A DNA stretch of 56,203 bases. Source: Clostridium luticellarii. GTDB taxonomy: Bacteria; Bacillota; Clostridia; Clostridiales; Clostridiaceae. The notes beneath the pieces are model-generated. The model did no database searches. It saw only the letters and a list, made by a program, of their open reading frames with translations, and was not told the origin of the DNA. This document shows, in pieces, positions 1 through 7,839 of this stretch (position 1 is its first letter; each line of letters begins with the position of its first letter). Location: NCBI RefSeq assembly GCF_002995845.1, contig NZ_PVXP01000018.1, positions 1 through 56,203 on the forward strand, written 5' to 3'. A program made the position numbers and the translations under genes.

Positions 1-347
1 ATATATCATATTTGGATATCACAACTATGACGCTAAAACATAATATATAATGTAAGACGATATAACTTTTCCCATATAAATTATACAATTTTTATATCAA
101 TAAAAAGCACGAAAATTTCGAAGTAAAAAACAGAGGCTTTATAAATTATCTGTAAAAATATTTAATTGCTCCATTTTGTCAAACCAAAATATGTTTTTCC
201 TCCCTATGAGTTATGTATTTTGTGTAATATCAATCACTTTCTCAAAGTGGAGAAAAATATAAAAGCCTAAAGGTTAAAAATTAAGTAAACCAATGCCTAC
301 GGTATACCGCAGACAGTTGAATTATAATATTTAAAGGAGGAAAATCT
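1..347. other. AT-rich leader without a gene
   Basis: No coding region of useful length is seen. A 10-bp palindrome CGGTATACCG sits at 300-309 inside a CTACGG...CCGCAG hairpin, and a small hairpin CACTTT/AAAGTG lies near 234-249. Both precede the gene at 348, whose ribosome binding site is AAAGGAGG at 333-340. The stretch from about 265 to 315 faintly resembles the 3' half of a class I cyclic-di-GMP riboswitch, but the conserved 5' half is missing, so I do not call it. Confidence 0.4.
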
Positions 348-1151
348 ATGTCCATAAATTTCAATAAATTTGTGCCCCGTCCAGGTCTTGTAAATAAGCA
401 AGGGCATTTACCGGATCCTTCAGAATTAGTTTGTGTAGAAGTTCCTAAAGTTTTTGATCAATGCTTGATTAAAAGATGTATTTCTTACAGTGAAGGACCT
501 GATACAACTACAACAGATTATGAACTAAGAAGCAATCCACTAGAAGACCCAAAAATATACATTGGTTGCAGAGATTTTAAAATTACATTGACATCAATAG
601 AAAAAATACCTCTTTCCTGCGAGGACGGCTTTAAAAAATTAATTATTTGTTACACCATTTCATTTTATGCAGATTATATTGACTGTAATGCAGTAAACAG
701 AAGCGAACTATTTGAGATAAACAGACAAGATGTGATCGGCAAGTTTTACTGTCCGGATTCATTATCCAAAGCATCTGGCAGTAATAAAGCTTCCAATGAC
801 TCAAAAAATGATGATGACAACATTATAAAGCTTGAAATGGTAGCAGACGTACTTCAGGCTGTATTACATGAGGATGAAAAAAATTGTAAAGTTCTAGATA
901 TTACTTTGGGATATTATATCATTGTAAAATGTGAACTTGTAGTGCAACTGCTCATACCTGCTTATGATTATTGTCCAGTTCCTAAAGCTCCTTGTGAACC
1001 CGAACCTGAAGAAAATGTATGTGATAAATTCAACAAGGCACCTGTGCCAAAGTTCTACCCAGATCAAAATTTGACTCCACTATTCCCAGACTGCAGCACA
1101 GACTATGTACCAGATCCTGAAGAAGATGATGGAAGCGGCCATTGTGATTAG
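348..1151 (+). CDS. Conserved clostridial hypothetical protein with acidic, proline-rich tail
   Basis: I do not recognise a named family. The protein has 267 residues, no signal peptide and no membrane segment. It has several cysteines (near residues 29, 40, 45, 74, 91 and 101) and a beta-rich middle. A low-complexity Ser/Asn/Asp stretch at about residues 141-157 is followed by a hydrophobic strand ending in a Pro/Cys/Glu-rich tail. The general look (strand-rich core, cysteines, Pro/Asp/Glu tail) is like clostridial spore-coat or exosporium proteins, but that is only a guess. The start is the ATG 8 nt after AAAGGAGG. It stands alone; the next gene is on the other strand. Confidence 0.6.
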   Translation: MSINFNKFVPRPGLVNKQGHLPDPSELVCVEVPKVFDQCLIKRCISYSEGPDTTTTDYELRSNPLEDPKIYIGCRDFKITLTSIEKIPLSCEDGFKKLIICYTISFYADYIDCNAVNRSELFEINRQDVIGKFYCPDSLSKASGSNKASNDSKNDDDNIIKLEMVADVLQAVLHEDEKNCKVLDITLGYYIIVKCELVVQLLIPAYDYCPVPKAPCEPEPEENVCDKFNKAPVPKFYPDQNLTPLFPDCSTDYVPDPEEDDGSGHCD

Positions 1152-1237
1152 TTCAAACAGTATATTTAATTTTCAATTTTTAATATATGCACTATAATAT
1201 ACTTGAAAATTATCATTTAAAAATTTTAAAGGTGGAA

Positions 1238-1299
1238 TTCTCTATTATCAATAGAGAAGCATATTAATCAAATTTCAAATATCTATATGCTTCTCTATT
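1238..1299 (+). terminator. Alternative hairpins downstream of the 348-1151 gene
   Basis: TTCTCTATT (1238-1246) can pair with AATAGAGAA (1250-1258). The same AATAGAGAA begins a 15-bp arm (1250-1264) that pairs with 1285-1299 across a 20-nt loop. The two folds exclude each other. The longer one probably ends transcription of the upstream gene, though only a weak AT-rich tail follows. Confidence 0.4.
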
Positions 1300-1497
1300 A
1301 ACTATATATAATATTATTCTTCCAACACAACTACATATTTTCTGTATCCGCATAGTTCAATTGAACATATATTATTTATATTAATAATTACCCTGTCATT
1401 ATTCCTGCAATCTTGAATTTCCAAAAAATTATTTTTTTGCACATCTACAATTGAAGATAATCTGCTCAGGATTTTCACCTACAAGCAATAAACAAAG

Positions 1498-1601
1498 TTC
1501 TAAGCATCAGATGGAGTTTTGACTCCACCTGATGCTTAGAAACCGTTATCCAGGGATGTAGCTGCTCTTTACTCCAACTTGGAGAAGTGGGAGTAAAGAG
1601 C
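1498..1601 (-). repeat. Two long near-perfect hairpins 3' of aroD
   Basis: Stem 1 pairs 1498-1517 with 1522-1541 (20 bp, one wobble, 4-nt loop). Stem 2 pairs 1564-1580 with 1585-1601 (17 bp, one mismatch, 4-nt GGAG loop) and starts 7 nt after the aroD stop. Neither is followed by a clear U-tract on either strand, so they are not standard intrinsic terminators. They may stabilise the mRNA end or be a separate structured RNA. Confidence 0.5.
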
Positions 1602-1607
1602 AGGTAG

Positions 1608-2366
1608 TCATCTGATAAATCTAAGTAATTTATATAATTCATCTGCTTTTAATTGTCCCGGAGCAGATGCAGTCCTGGCTGATCCAAAAGTAACTGCCGA
1701 TCCAAAAGTCTCGCCTGCTATTCTGCTTATAATGCCTAATGCTCCCATAGATATGGTAATAACTGGAGTTTTATAATGATAATATGTCATTTCCTCAGTA
1801 GCAGTTAATAAATTGAGAACATCCTGAGCATCGGAGGGCATTACTGCTATTTTAGGTAAATCAGCTCCCAGCTCCTGCATTTTACACATTTTAGATACCA
1901 GCTCATCTTTTTCAGGTGTCTTTTGGAAATCATGACTGGAAATAATAACTTTTACTCCATATCGATGCAGTTCATCTACCATTTCTCTTATAAATTCATC
2001 ATTTCCAGTAGAAAGTTCAATATCGACAATATCAATGTTTCCAGTAGCTGCAACTGTTCTTTCAAGTTTTTCATAGTACTCTGTCGTAATCTCTTTTTTT
2101 CCACCTTCTTTAGCAGTTCTAAATGTAAATATCAATGGAATATCGCCTAAAATATTTCTAATTTGTACAAGAATTTTTTGTACCTTTTCCATATTCTCCA
2201 CATACTCGTAATAATCAATCCTCCATTCTGCCAAATCAAAGTTAATTGTCTTTAGATATGATATTTCCTTCTTGATATCCTCATCCTCAGATCCCACAAA
2301 AGGTACTGCAACTTTGGGAATTCCTTCTCCCAGCTTCACATTTCTTACTCTCACTACATTTTTCAT
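1608..2366 (-). CDS. aroD: Type I 3-dehydroquinate dehydratase
   Basis: Catalyses dehydration of 3-dehydroquinate to 3-dehydroshikimate in the shikimate pathway, by a Schiff-base mechanism in the cytoplasm. The 252-residue length is normal for the family. The catalytic pair is visible: His about 144 in SSHDF and Lys about 171 in PKIAVMP, matching His143/Lys170 of the classical enzyme. EWRID near the N-terminus and the C-terminal SAPGQ loop are also typical. I start at the inner ATG (MKNVVRV) preceded by AAAGGG, not at the ATG at 2402, which has no ribosome site. The start lies inside the end of the upstream acetyltransferase gene, so the two are probably co-transcribed. No other shikimate gene is in the window. 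Confidence 0.92.
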   Translation of the reverse strand: MKNVVRVRNVKLGEGIPKVAVPFVGSEDEDIKKEISYLKTINFDLAEWRIDYYEYVENMEKVQKILVQIRNILGDIPLIFTFRTAKEGGKKEITTEYYEKLERTVAATGNIDIVDIELSTGNDEFIREMVDELHRYGVKVIISSHDFQKTPEKDELVSKMCKMQELGADLPKIAVMPSDAQDVLNLLTATEEMTYYHYKTPVITISMGALGIISRIAGETFGSAVTFGSARTASAPGQLKADELYKLLRFIR

Positions 2367-2880
2367 TTTTTTCCCTTTCTGATATCTGTAATATTTTTTC
2401 ATAACAGTTAAATGGTTTATCTTTCCTTAAAAAATTTATCTCTCCAATAAAACTGTAACCACATTTTTTAAATAATGAATTCATTTTTGTATTTACTGAA
2501 TATGTATCAGTTTTTAAATATCTGATATTGTTTTTCAATGCAAATTCAGCAGCAAATTTCAGCAATTCAGTACCAATCCCAATTCTTCTATAATCAGGAT
2601 TCACCGCCATTCTATGGATAATTGCCGCGTCTTCATCTAATGTCCAATTTAACCTTTCATATTCAACCGGCTCTACTTTGTTAATACATACAAAACCACC
2701 TAACTTTTCTTCTCTTTCTAATACAAATAAATTCTTTTTTTCAATATCATTGATAAAATCCTCTTTTCTTGGATAATTCTCATCCCACTGATCGTTGTTG
2801 TAGCTGTGCATCTCCTCAATGGTCCGATTTATAATTTTCATTATATTTACTATATCTTCCATACTGGCCTTTCTTACCAT
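2287..2880 (-). CDS. GNAT family N-acetyltransferase
   Basis: The acetyl-CoA binding segment is clear: IHRMAVNPDYRRIGIGTELL, the R/Q-x-x-G-x-G/A loop, near residues 85-105. The substrate is unknown. The start chosen is MVRKAS, 9 nt after AGGAGT; an upstream in-frame start lacks a site. It follows the MarR gene by 13 bp and overlaps aroD by 80 bp. The GNAT fold should end near residue 165 (NCYEKI). The last 30 or so residues are basic and Cys/Ser-rich, read in the frame that also encodes the aroD start. This suggests loss of an earlier stop codon. Confidence 0.8.
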   Translation of the reverse strand: MVRKASMEDIVNIMKIINRTIEEMHSYNNDQWDENYPRKEDFINDIEKKNLFVLEREEKLGGFVCINKVEPVEYERLNWTLDEDAAIIHRMAVNPDYRRIGIGTELLKFAAEFALKNNIRYLKTDTYSVNTKMNSLFKKCGYSFIGEINFLRKDKPFNCYEKILQISEREKNEKCSESKKCEAGRRNSQSCSTFCGI

Positions 2881-2893
2881 ATGATAATCACTC

Positions 2894-3352
2894 CTAAAAA
2901 TTTTTTGTTTTTTTCCAGACACCCTCAATATTTTCTCTCATCTTTTTTACTGATTCATAAGCCGATTTTTTTTCTCTTTCATCAAAGTCACAGAAACAGA
3001 TCTGTATATATTTATTTTCTTCGCCAATAATAAATGGGTATATCTTCTGTGCTTTTTCACTTGGATAGAGTCTCCACATCCTCTTGTCAGAATCATCCCT
3101 CTTTCTATTTATATAATCAGCTTCCATAAGTTTTTGTATAGCTTTTGTTGTGGTTGTTTTATCCACTTTTAGAAGATTTGACAGTTCCACCTGATTAACT
3201 CCGGGATTCTCACATATTCTGGTGAGAAACATGAACTGACCCTTCTGCAGTTTTATTTCCTTAAATTTCACATCACTCATAAAATTAATACAACGGGATA
3301 AAGCCCCTATTTCTCTCAATATATAATCATCTAAACTTGTTATTTTTTTCAC
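2894..3352 (-). CDS. MarR family transcriptional regulator
   Basis: A winged-helix DNA-binding repressor of about 150 residues. The recognition region reads NQVELSNLLKVDKTTTTKAI and is followed by a wing with KRDDSDKRMW. It is first in an operon with the GNAT gene and aroD, and divergent from the nitroreductase. A long inverted repeat in its promoter is the likely operator, implying self-regulation and control of the divergent gene. The start is odd: the only usual start codon, GTG at 3352-3350, lies on the ribosome site AGGAGG itself, while the codon at ideal spacing (8 nt) is ATA at 3343-3341. Either the GTG is used despite poor spacing or this is a rare ATA start. Confidence 0.88.
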   Translation of the reverse strand: MKKITSLDDYILREIGALSRCINFMSDVKFKEIKLQKGQFMFLTRICENPGVNQVELSNLLKVDKTTTTKAIQKLMEADYINRKRDDSDKRMWRLYPSEKAQKIYPFIIGEENKYIQICFCDFDEREKKSAYESVKKMRENIEGVWKKTKNF

Positions 3353-3363
3353 CTCCTACAAAT

Positions 3364-3420
3364 ATAATTGAAAGTTCAACTATATTTATAATATCATAAT
3401 ATAGTTGAACTTTCAATTAT
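3364..3420. promoter_or_regulatory. Long inverted repeat, probable MarR operator
   Basis: Positions 3364-3386 and 3398-3420 form a perfect 23-bp inverted repeat around an 11-bp spacer. Each arm carries its own small palindrome AGTTCAACT/AGTTGAACT, so there are two potential dimer sites. It lies between the divergent MarR and nitroreductase genes, as expected for a MarR-type operator. Binding is inferred, not shown. Confidence 0.75.
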
Positions 3421-3555
3421 TTAATTTTCCATACTCATATTTTTTTAATATTCAAAATTTTATTTTACTACTATCAATATAAGGTATAATAAATATATAG
3501 AATGCATTTAATGTAAACATACTGATCATTAATTTATGTAAAGAGGATGATGATT

Positions 3556-4230
3556 ATGGATAAAAAATATATAAAAGAACAGGTACTATCAGCATATAGA
3601 TTCAGACATGCCTGCAAAGAATTTGATGGTACAAAAAAAATTTCAGATGATGACTTCAACTATATACTTGAAGTCGGCAAATTATCACCCAGTTCTTTCG
3701 GATTTATACCATGGAAATTCTTGATACTTCAAAACAGTGAAATAAGGCAGAAAATATCACCTGTAAGCTGGGGTGCGAAACTTAAGCTTCCTGATGCAAG
3801 TCATTTTATAGTAATACTATCTAGAAAAACACCGGATTTAATATACAACTCCAAATATATATCACACATTATGGAAGATGTTCAAAAGCTTCCTCAAAAT
3901 GTAATTGATGAAAGGAAAAAGGGATACGAAAATTTTCAAAAAAATGATTTTAAATTGCTGGAAAGTGACAGGGCAATGTTCGACTGGGGATGCAAACAGA
4001 CTTATATAGCTCTGGGAAACATGATGACAGCTGCCGCACTTATAGGAATAGATTCCTGTCCTATAGAAGGCTTCAACAGAGACAATGTGGAAGAAATTTT
4101 ATCTGAAGAGAGCCTATTGGATAGGACAAAATTTGGCGTTTCCTGTATGGTAGCTTTTGGATACAGGAAAAAAGAACCAAGACCTAAAACCAGGCCAGCA
4201 CTTCAGGATTTAATACAGTGGATTGAGTAA
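3556..4230 (+). CDS. Nitroreductase family NAD(P)H-dependent flavin oxidoreductase
   Basis: An FMN enzyme of the nitroreductase/NfsB superfamily that reduces nitro compounds, quinones or similar electrophiles. The N-terminus has the FMN-phosphate signature YRFRHACKEF, and LSPSSFGFIPWKFLIL is the usual next block. IALGNMMTAAALIGIDSCPIEGF is the dimer/flavin helix region. Length (224 residues) is typical. The start used is the fourth-codon ATG, 8 nt after AAGAGGA. It is divergent from the MarR gene across a shared palindromic operator, so induction by an electrophilic compound through MarR is plausible. Confidence 0.88.
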   Translation: MDKKYIKEQVLSAYRFRHACKEFDGTKKISDDDFNYILEVGKLSPSSFGFIPWKFLILQNSEIRQKISPVSWGAKLKLPDASHFIVILSRKTPDLIYNSKYISHIMEDVQKLPQNVIDERKKGYENFQKNDFKLLESDRAMFDWGCKQTYIALGNMMTAAALIGIDSCPIEGFNRDNVEEILSEESLLDRTKFGVSCMVAFGYRKKEPRPKTRPALQDLIQWIE

Positions 4231-4301
4231 TATTTTTGATATCTTTTGATCTATTAAATAACAGGCTACAATAAAGCCTGTTATTTATCTTCAAGCATTA
4301 T

Positions 4302-5075
4302 CTACAATCTTCTTATCAATTCCCACAACCACATCATGATTTCATGGGGAATGAATTTAGCTACTATCCTATGGACAAAACATATAGGCCCCGGTGTGGA
4401 TACGGGAAGTCCTATCCTGCTGTCAGCAAGTGCCATACTCACCACATTCTTTACTTTACTTGCAAATATGAAATTTTTTATTTCTTTGCCATCCTTACTA
4501 TGTTTTGCCTTGGAAATAAATTCAGTATCCCTAATCCAATAGGGACATACTGCCGTTACATGGATACCTCTTGGCAGTAATTCTATTCTGAGAGCCCTGC
4601 TGTACCTGTAAAGAAACGCCTTGGTGGCCGCATATACATTCAGATATTGAAAAGGCTGAAAAGCAGATGTTGAACAGATCTCGAGAATGCGGCTTTTCCT
4701 TTTCATATATGGCAGTACCGCTACAGTCATATCGACAGCAGCACGACAATTCAAATCTATCATATTGTCACTGTCCAGAAGATTTATATCCTTATAGCTC
4801 CCAATTCTTCCAAATCCAGCTGCATTTACCAGTACATTTACCTGCGGGTTTCGGGTTTTCAAATACTGCATAAAATAATCTATATTTTCTCTCTTAATAA
4901 GGTCAATAGGCAAAACCTGAACTGGAATATGAATACTGTCAGCCAATTCTTTAAGACGTTCCTCCCGTCTGGCAATAACCCAAATTTCACTAATATTCTT
5001 CTCTTTAGAAGCAATTTGATAAACAAACTCTTTGCCCAGTCCACTTGAAGCACCCGTCACTATGGCAATTCCCAT
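4302..5075 (-). CDS. Short-chain dehydrogenase/reductase (SDR)
   Basis: A classical SDR with Rossmann NAD(P) binding. TGASSGLG is at residues 7-14 and NAAG near 85. The catalytic Ser sits in CSTSAF, with Tyr and Lys in YAATK. A basic VIARREERL segment after the second strand suggests NADP preference. The substrate is unknown. The C-terminal 40 residues are hydrophobic (IPHEIMMWLWELIRRL) and could associate with membrane. A strong GAGGAGGGG site precedes the ATG. It lies 86 bp downstream of the HxlR regulator on the same strand and is probably its target. Confidence 0.88.
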   Translation of the reverse strand: MGIAIVTGASSGLGKEFVYQIASKEKNISEIWVIARREERLKELADSIHIPVQVLPIDLIKRENIDYFMQYLKTRNPQVNVLVNAAGFGRIGSYKDINLLDSDNMIDLNCRAAVDMTVAVLPYMKRKSRILEICSTSAFQPFQYLNVYAATKAFLYRYSRALRIELLPRGIHVTAVCPYWIRDTEFISKAKHSKDGKEIKNFIFASKVKNVVSMALADSRIGLPVSTPGPICFVHRIVAKFIPHEIMMWLWELIRRL

Positions 5076-5161
5076 TTTATTCCCCTCCTCATGGTTTAAA
5101 CACTTTTCTACACCCTGAAGTCTTTATCGGTTAAATTTCAATATTCTTTGAAGAATACAAA

Positions 5162-5488
5162 TTAAGTACTGTGATTTTTTCCCCATTCACACATAGCTTT
5201 TACAATGGGAATGAGGCTTTTCCCCTTTTCACTGAGAAAATATTCCACCTTGGGAGGAATCTGCATATATTGTCTTCTCAATATAACATTTTTACCTTGC
5301 AGTTCTTTTAACTGTGAACTCAACATTTTATGCGTAATTCCATCAATGTTTCTTTTCAGAACACCATATCTTACAGTTCCCATACACGCAAGAAGATAAA
5401 TTATTTTCAATTTCCACTTTCCACTTATAACAGACAGAGTATATTCAAAGGGTTCTTTATTTCCTATATAGCAAAGCTTTTCCGACAT
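5162..5488 (-). CDS. HxlR family transcriptional regulator
   Basis: A small winged-helix regulator of the HxlR/YodB type, 108 residues. The family core EYTLSVISGKWKLKIIYLL is followed by the recognition helix in GITHKMLSSQLKEL. The usual redox Cys just before EYTL is replaced here (NKEPFEYTL), although a Cys remains at residue 6, so thiol sensing is uncertain. The start is the inner ATG behind AGGAGAG. It sits upstream of the SDR gene and divergent from the amidohydrolase, and it probably controls both. Confidence 0.88.
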   Translation of the reverse strand: MSEKLCYIGNKEPFEYTLSVISGKWKLKIIYLLACMGTVRYGVLKRNIDGITHKMLSSQLKELQGKNVILRRQYMQIPPKVEYFLSEKGKSLIPIVKAMCEWGKNHST

Positions 5489-5507
5489 GTCATTACTCTC
5501 CTTTATG

Positions 5508-5536
5508 ATAGTATAACACAAAAAAGTGCATACTAT
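5508..5536. promoter_or_regulatory. Inverted repeat, probable HxlR operator
   Basis: ATAGTAT at 5508-5514 and ATACTAT at 5530-5536 form an inverted repeat, with CAC/GTG continuing inward around an A-rich centre. It lies between hxlR-like and amidohydrolase genes, which are transcribed away from each other. A TATAAT at 5556-5561 on the plus strand gives a likely -10 for the amidohydrolase. Confidence 0.55.
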
Positions 5537-5601
5537 TATTTATATTTATATTGTCTATAATGGAGATAATCAAATTTTTTAAAAGGAAGGAAAGAGTACT
5601 T

Positions 5602-6390
5602 ATGATTATTGATGGACATTCACATCTTACTTTGCCTATTGAAGAACATATAAAAACCATGGATCGTGCAGGAGTAGATAAAACAGTATTGTTTTCCACA
5701 TCATTTCATCCTGAATTGGATAAAAATGCACAGGAAGTAAAAGCTTCAATGCATTATCTCAATGATTTATTGGCCGGTAAAAAAGGAAACATGACAGAAA
5801 TTCGCAAGAAATCAATTGAAGAACTGGTAAAAGCTATTAATCTATATCCCAACCGCTACATCGGTTTTGGTGCTGTCCCTCCAGGATTGGATTTAACCAC
5901 TACAAGACAATACATTGCTGATAATATTCAAAAAAATCATTTAGCTGGAATGGGCGAGTTCACTTTAGGGAGTGGACAAATTTATCTTTTAGAAAATATT
6001 TTTAAATCATCAAATGAATTTGGTAATATTCCAATTTGGGTACATGCTTTTTTCCCTCTTACGCTGCAGGATATTAAAGAAATATCCAATTTGGCCAGCA
6101 AATATCCTTTTACTCCTGTTATTCTGGGACATTTAGGCGGAATTAACTGGCTTGAAACAATGGATATCGTAAAAGAAACTTCCAACTTATTTCTTGATAC
6201 CTCTGCATATTACTCCACATTTGTTTTAGAAACTGTTATCAACGAATTACCTGAGAAATGTATTTTTGGAGTAGACAGGCCCTTCGGTGACCTTCAATTA
6301 TCCAAGGAAACCATATTGAAGGTTGCTGAATCTCAATCCATTGCCAAGGCAGTACTGGGAGAAAATATGGCACAATTGCTAAAAATTTAA
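5602..6390 (+). CDS. Amidohydrolase family protein (amidohydrolase 2, metal-dependent TIM barrel)
   Basis: Related to the aminocarboxymuconate-semialdehyde decarboxylase-like branch of amidohydrolases. The metal-binding HxH is in DGHSHL at the N-terminus. A lone His lies in WVHAF near residue 153, another in ILGHLGG, and an Asp in GVDRPFG near the C-terminus. This is the expected order of barrel ligands. The 262-residue length fits. The start is the ATG after AAGGAAGGAAAG. It overlaps the convergent YgjP-type gene by 12 bp. The substrate is not evident. Confidence 0.8.
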   Translation: MIIDGHSHLTLPIEEHIKTMDRAGVDKTVLFSTSFHPELDKNAQEVKASMHYLNDLLAGKKGNMTEIRKKSIEELVKAINLYPNRYIGFGAVPPGLDLTTTRQYIADNIQKNHLAGMGEFTLGSGQIYLLENIFKSSNEFGNIPIWVHAFFPLTLQDIKEISNLASKYPFTPVILGHLGGINWLETMDIVKETSNLFLDTSAYYSTFVLETVINELPEKCIFGVDRPFGDLQLSKETILKVAESQSIAKAVLGENMAQLLKI

Positions 6391-7062
6391 TTCTTTTTTT
6401 ATTACTCTCCAGTTAGGTAGAAATTTATCCATATAGCTTTTAAAGATCTTATTGTGATTTCTCTCCAGTAGATGAACCAATTCATGGACAACTACATATT
6501 CTAAACACACTGGGTGCTTTTTAGCAAGCTGAAGATTGAGCCATATACGCTTATCCTTTATATTGCAAGTTCCCCAGCGTGTTTTCATATTTTTAACCCT
6601 CCACTCAAGAACAGCAACACCCATAGTTTTCTGCCACTTTTCCAAAAGCTTTGGTATTTCTCTTTTAATATTTGCACGATACCACTTATTGACAACATCT
6701 GCACGCTGCTCTACTGTACTTATCCCACGTACCTGAAGTATCAGCCTGCTGCCGTCAATTTTTATATTATTACGAGCATTGGAGTAAACAACTTCCAAGT
6801 AGTATGGCTTCCCCCAGAGGAGAATAGTTTCACCCGAAACATATTTATTTTCACACTGCACAGGCCTATTTTTGTATTTATCCTGATGTTTTCTTATCCA
6901 GGATATTTTTGCAGCAATAAACACTTTTACAGCTTCATCATCCATATTAACCGGCGCCGAAACCCTCACTCTTCCATTTGGCGGCAATACTGACAAGTAT
7001 AAATTTTTTATGTTCTTTTTTTGAACTTCAACTTCTATATTATCAATCGTCAAATTTCCCAC
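6379..7062 (-). CDS. YgjP-type (DUF45/M48-like) zinc metallopeptidase
   Basis: The zinc motif HELVH lies in YVVVHELVHLLERNHNKIF near the C-terminus, with the third ligand His in ERNH. The block WRVKNMKTRWGTCN just before it is diagnostic for the YgjP/SprT-like domain often linked to restriction or DNA-protein quality control. The GTG start is 9 nt after GAGGAG. No restriction genes are nearby, so the role is open. It stands alone, tail to tail with the amidohydrolase. Confidence 0.85.
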   Translation of the reverse strand: MGNLTIDNIEVEVQKKNIKNLYLSVLPPNGRVRVSAPVNMDDEAVKVFIAAKISWIRKHQDKYKNRPVQCENKYVSGETILLWGKPYYLEVVYSNARNNIKIDGSRLILQVRGISTVEQRADVVNKWYRANIKREIPKLLEKWQKTMGVAVLEWRVKNMKTRWGTCNIKDKRIWLNLQLAKKHPVCLEYVVVHELVHLLERNHNKIFKSYMDKFLPNWRVIKKELNF

Positions 7063-7413
7063 TTAAATATTCTCCTCTCACTTTTTCTCCTTTAACTTTT
7101 CCGGTAAGCTCAACCATCTTTTCAGGCACTTTTCATAACTAGTAACTGCTGTTATTATAATAGCATTATCTATATCACACTTTCCATGCAAAACAGACAC
7201 TCTGAATGAAGAGTGCCTGTTTCTAAAACAATTTAAATTTAATTATCCAAGGAGTAATACTCATTTTTTTCGCTAAGGATTTATTTCCCTAGGACACTTA
7301 CATTATATGCATTATCTATTATAATTTACTGTCACTATTTGTAAACAATATACAAAATAAGTGCCGATTTACTGGAGAAGAGGTATCTATATTATTGTAT
7401 TTAACTATTACAA
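7063..7413. other. Intergenic stretch with one terminator
   Basis: No gene seen. It holds the ribosome site of the YgjP-type gene on its left. The hairpin 7191-7222 lies in the middle: AAACAGaCACTC pairs with GAGTGcCTGTTT over an 8-nt loop, with a T-run on the minus strand. This stem is the likely terminator for the leftward AraC-DUF2000 unit. The rest is AT-rich and featureless to me. Confidence 0.5.
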
Positions 7414-7839
7414 TTATCTTAATAAAGGCATACTCCCTGTTAGCTTATTAACTTTTTTCTTTTTACCGAAAATAGCAATTCCGAAATATGTATGTTGTTT
7501 TTCCAAAACAGCTGATACTTTTTGCAGATATTCGCTATAAACATTACAACTTTGCGCAATATCAGAAAAGTCAACTGCAATGACATCGTTAAAATCATCA
7601 GTATATAGGTCTTCTCTTAAATTTCTAATAGTGTGTTTATTGCCTTTTAAAATTGGTACCGGTATTGTAATAATCCCCAGATGTCTTTTACCAGAAGCAT
7701 CAATAGCATCTTTACCGACTACTTCAGGAATATGCTTTCCTAAAGTAATACCTAATATTGCAGATGTATTTGCAATTACTCCTAACGGGAGATCTTCGTT
7801 GATTACCATAACACATTTTATATTTTCTTCTTTATCCAT
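7414..7839 (-). CDS. DUF2000 family protein
   Basis: The opening CVMVINEDLPLGVIANTSAILGITLGKHIP is characteristic of DUF2000, a small family of unknown function with a peptidyl-tRNA-hydrolase-II-like fold. At 141 residues it is full length. It overlaps the end of the upstream AraC gene by 8 bp, so the two are translationally coupled. In many genomes DUF2000 genes accompany AraC or Lrp-type regulators. I cannot assign a reaction. Confidence 0.82.
   Translation of the reverse strand: MDKEENIKCVMVINEDLPLGVIANTSAILGITLGKHIPEVVGKDAIDASGKRHLGIITIPVPILKGNKHTIRNLREDLYTDDFNDVIAVDFSDIAQSCNVYSEYLQKVSAVLEKQHTYFGIAIFGKKKKVNKLTGSMPLLR

Larger units (their letters stand above)
1152..1607. other. 456-bp intergenic stretch holding four hairpins, no gene
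   Basis: No credible coding region. It contains alternative hairpins at 1238-1258 and 1250-1299 behind the plus-strand gene. Two long stems (1498-1541 and 1564-1601) lie just past the minus-strand aroD stop. The part between about 1310 and 1490 is plain AT-rich sequence in which I see nothing. Confidence 0.5.

Noticed and set aside
265-315. Possible class I c-di-GMP riboswitch before the first gene
   Set aside because: Only AAAGCC, a GG..CC pair and a final hairpin resemble it. The GGCAAACC loop and the GACGCAAAGCC core are missing.
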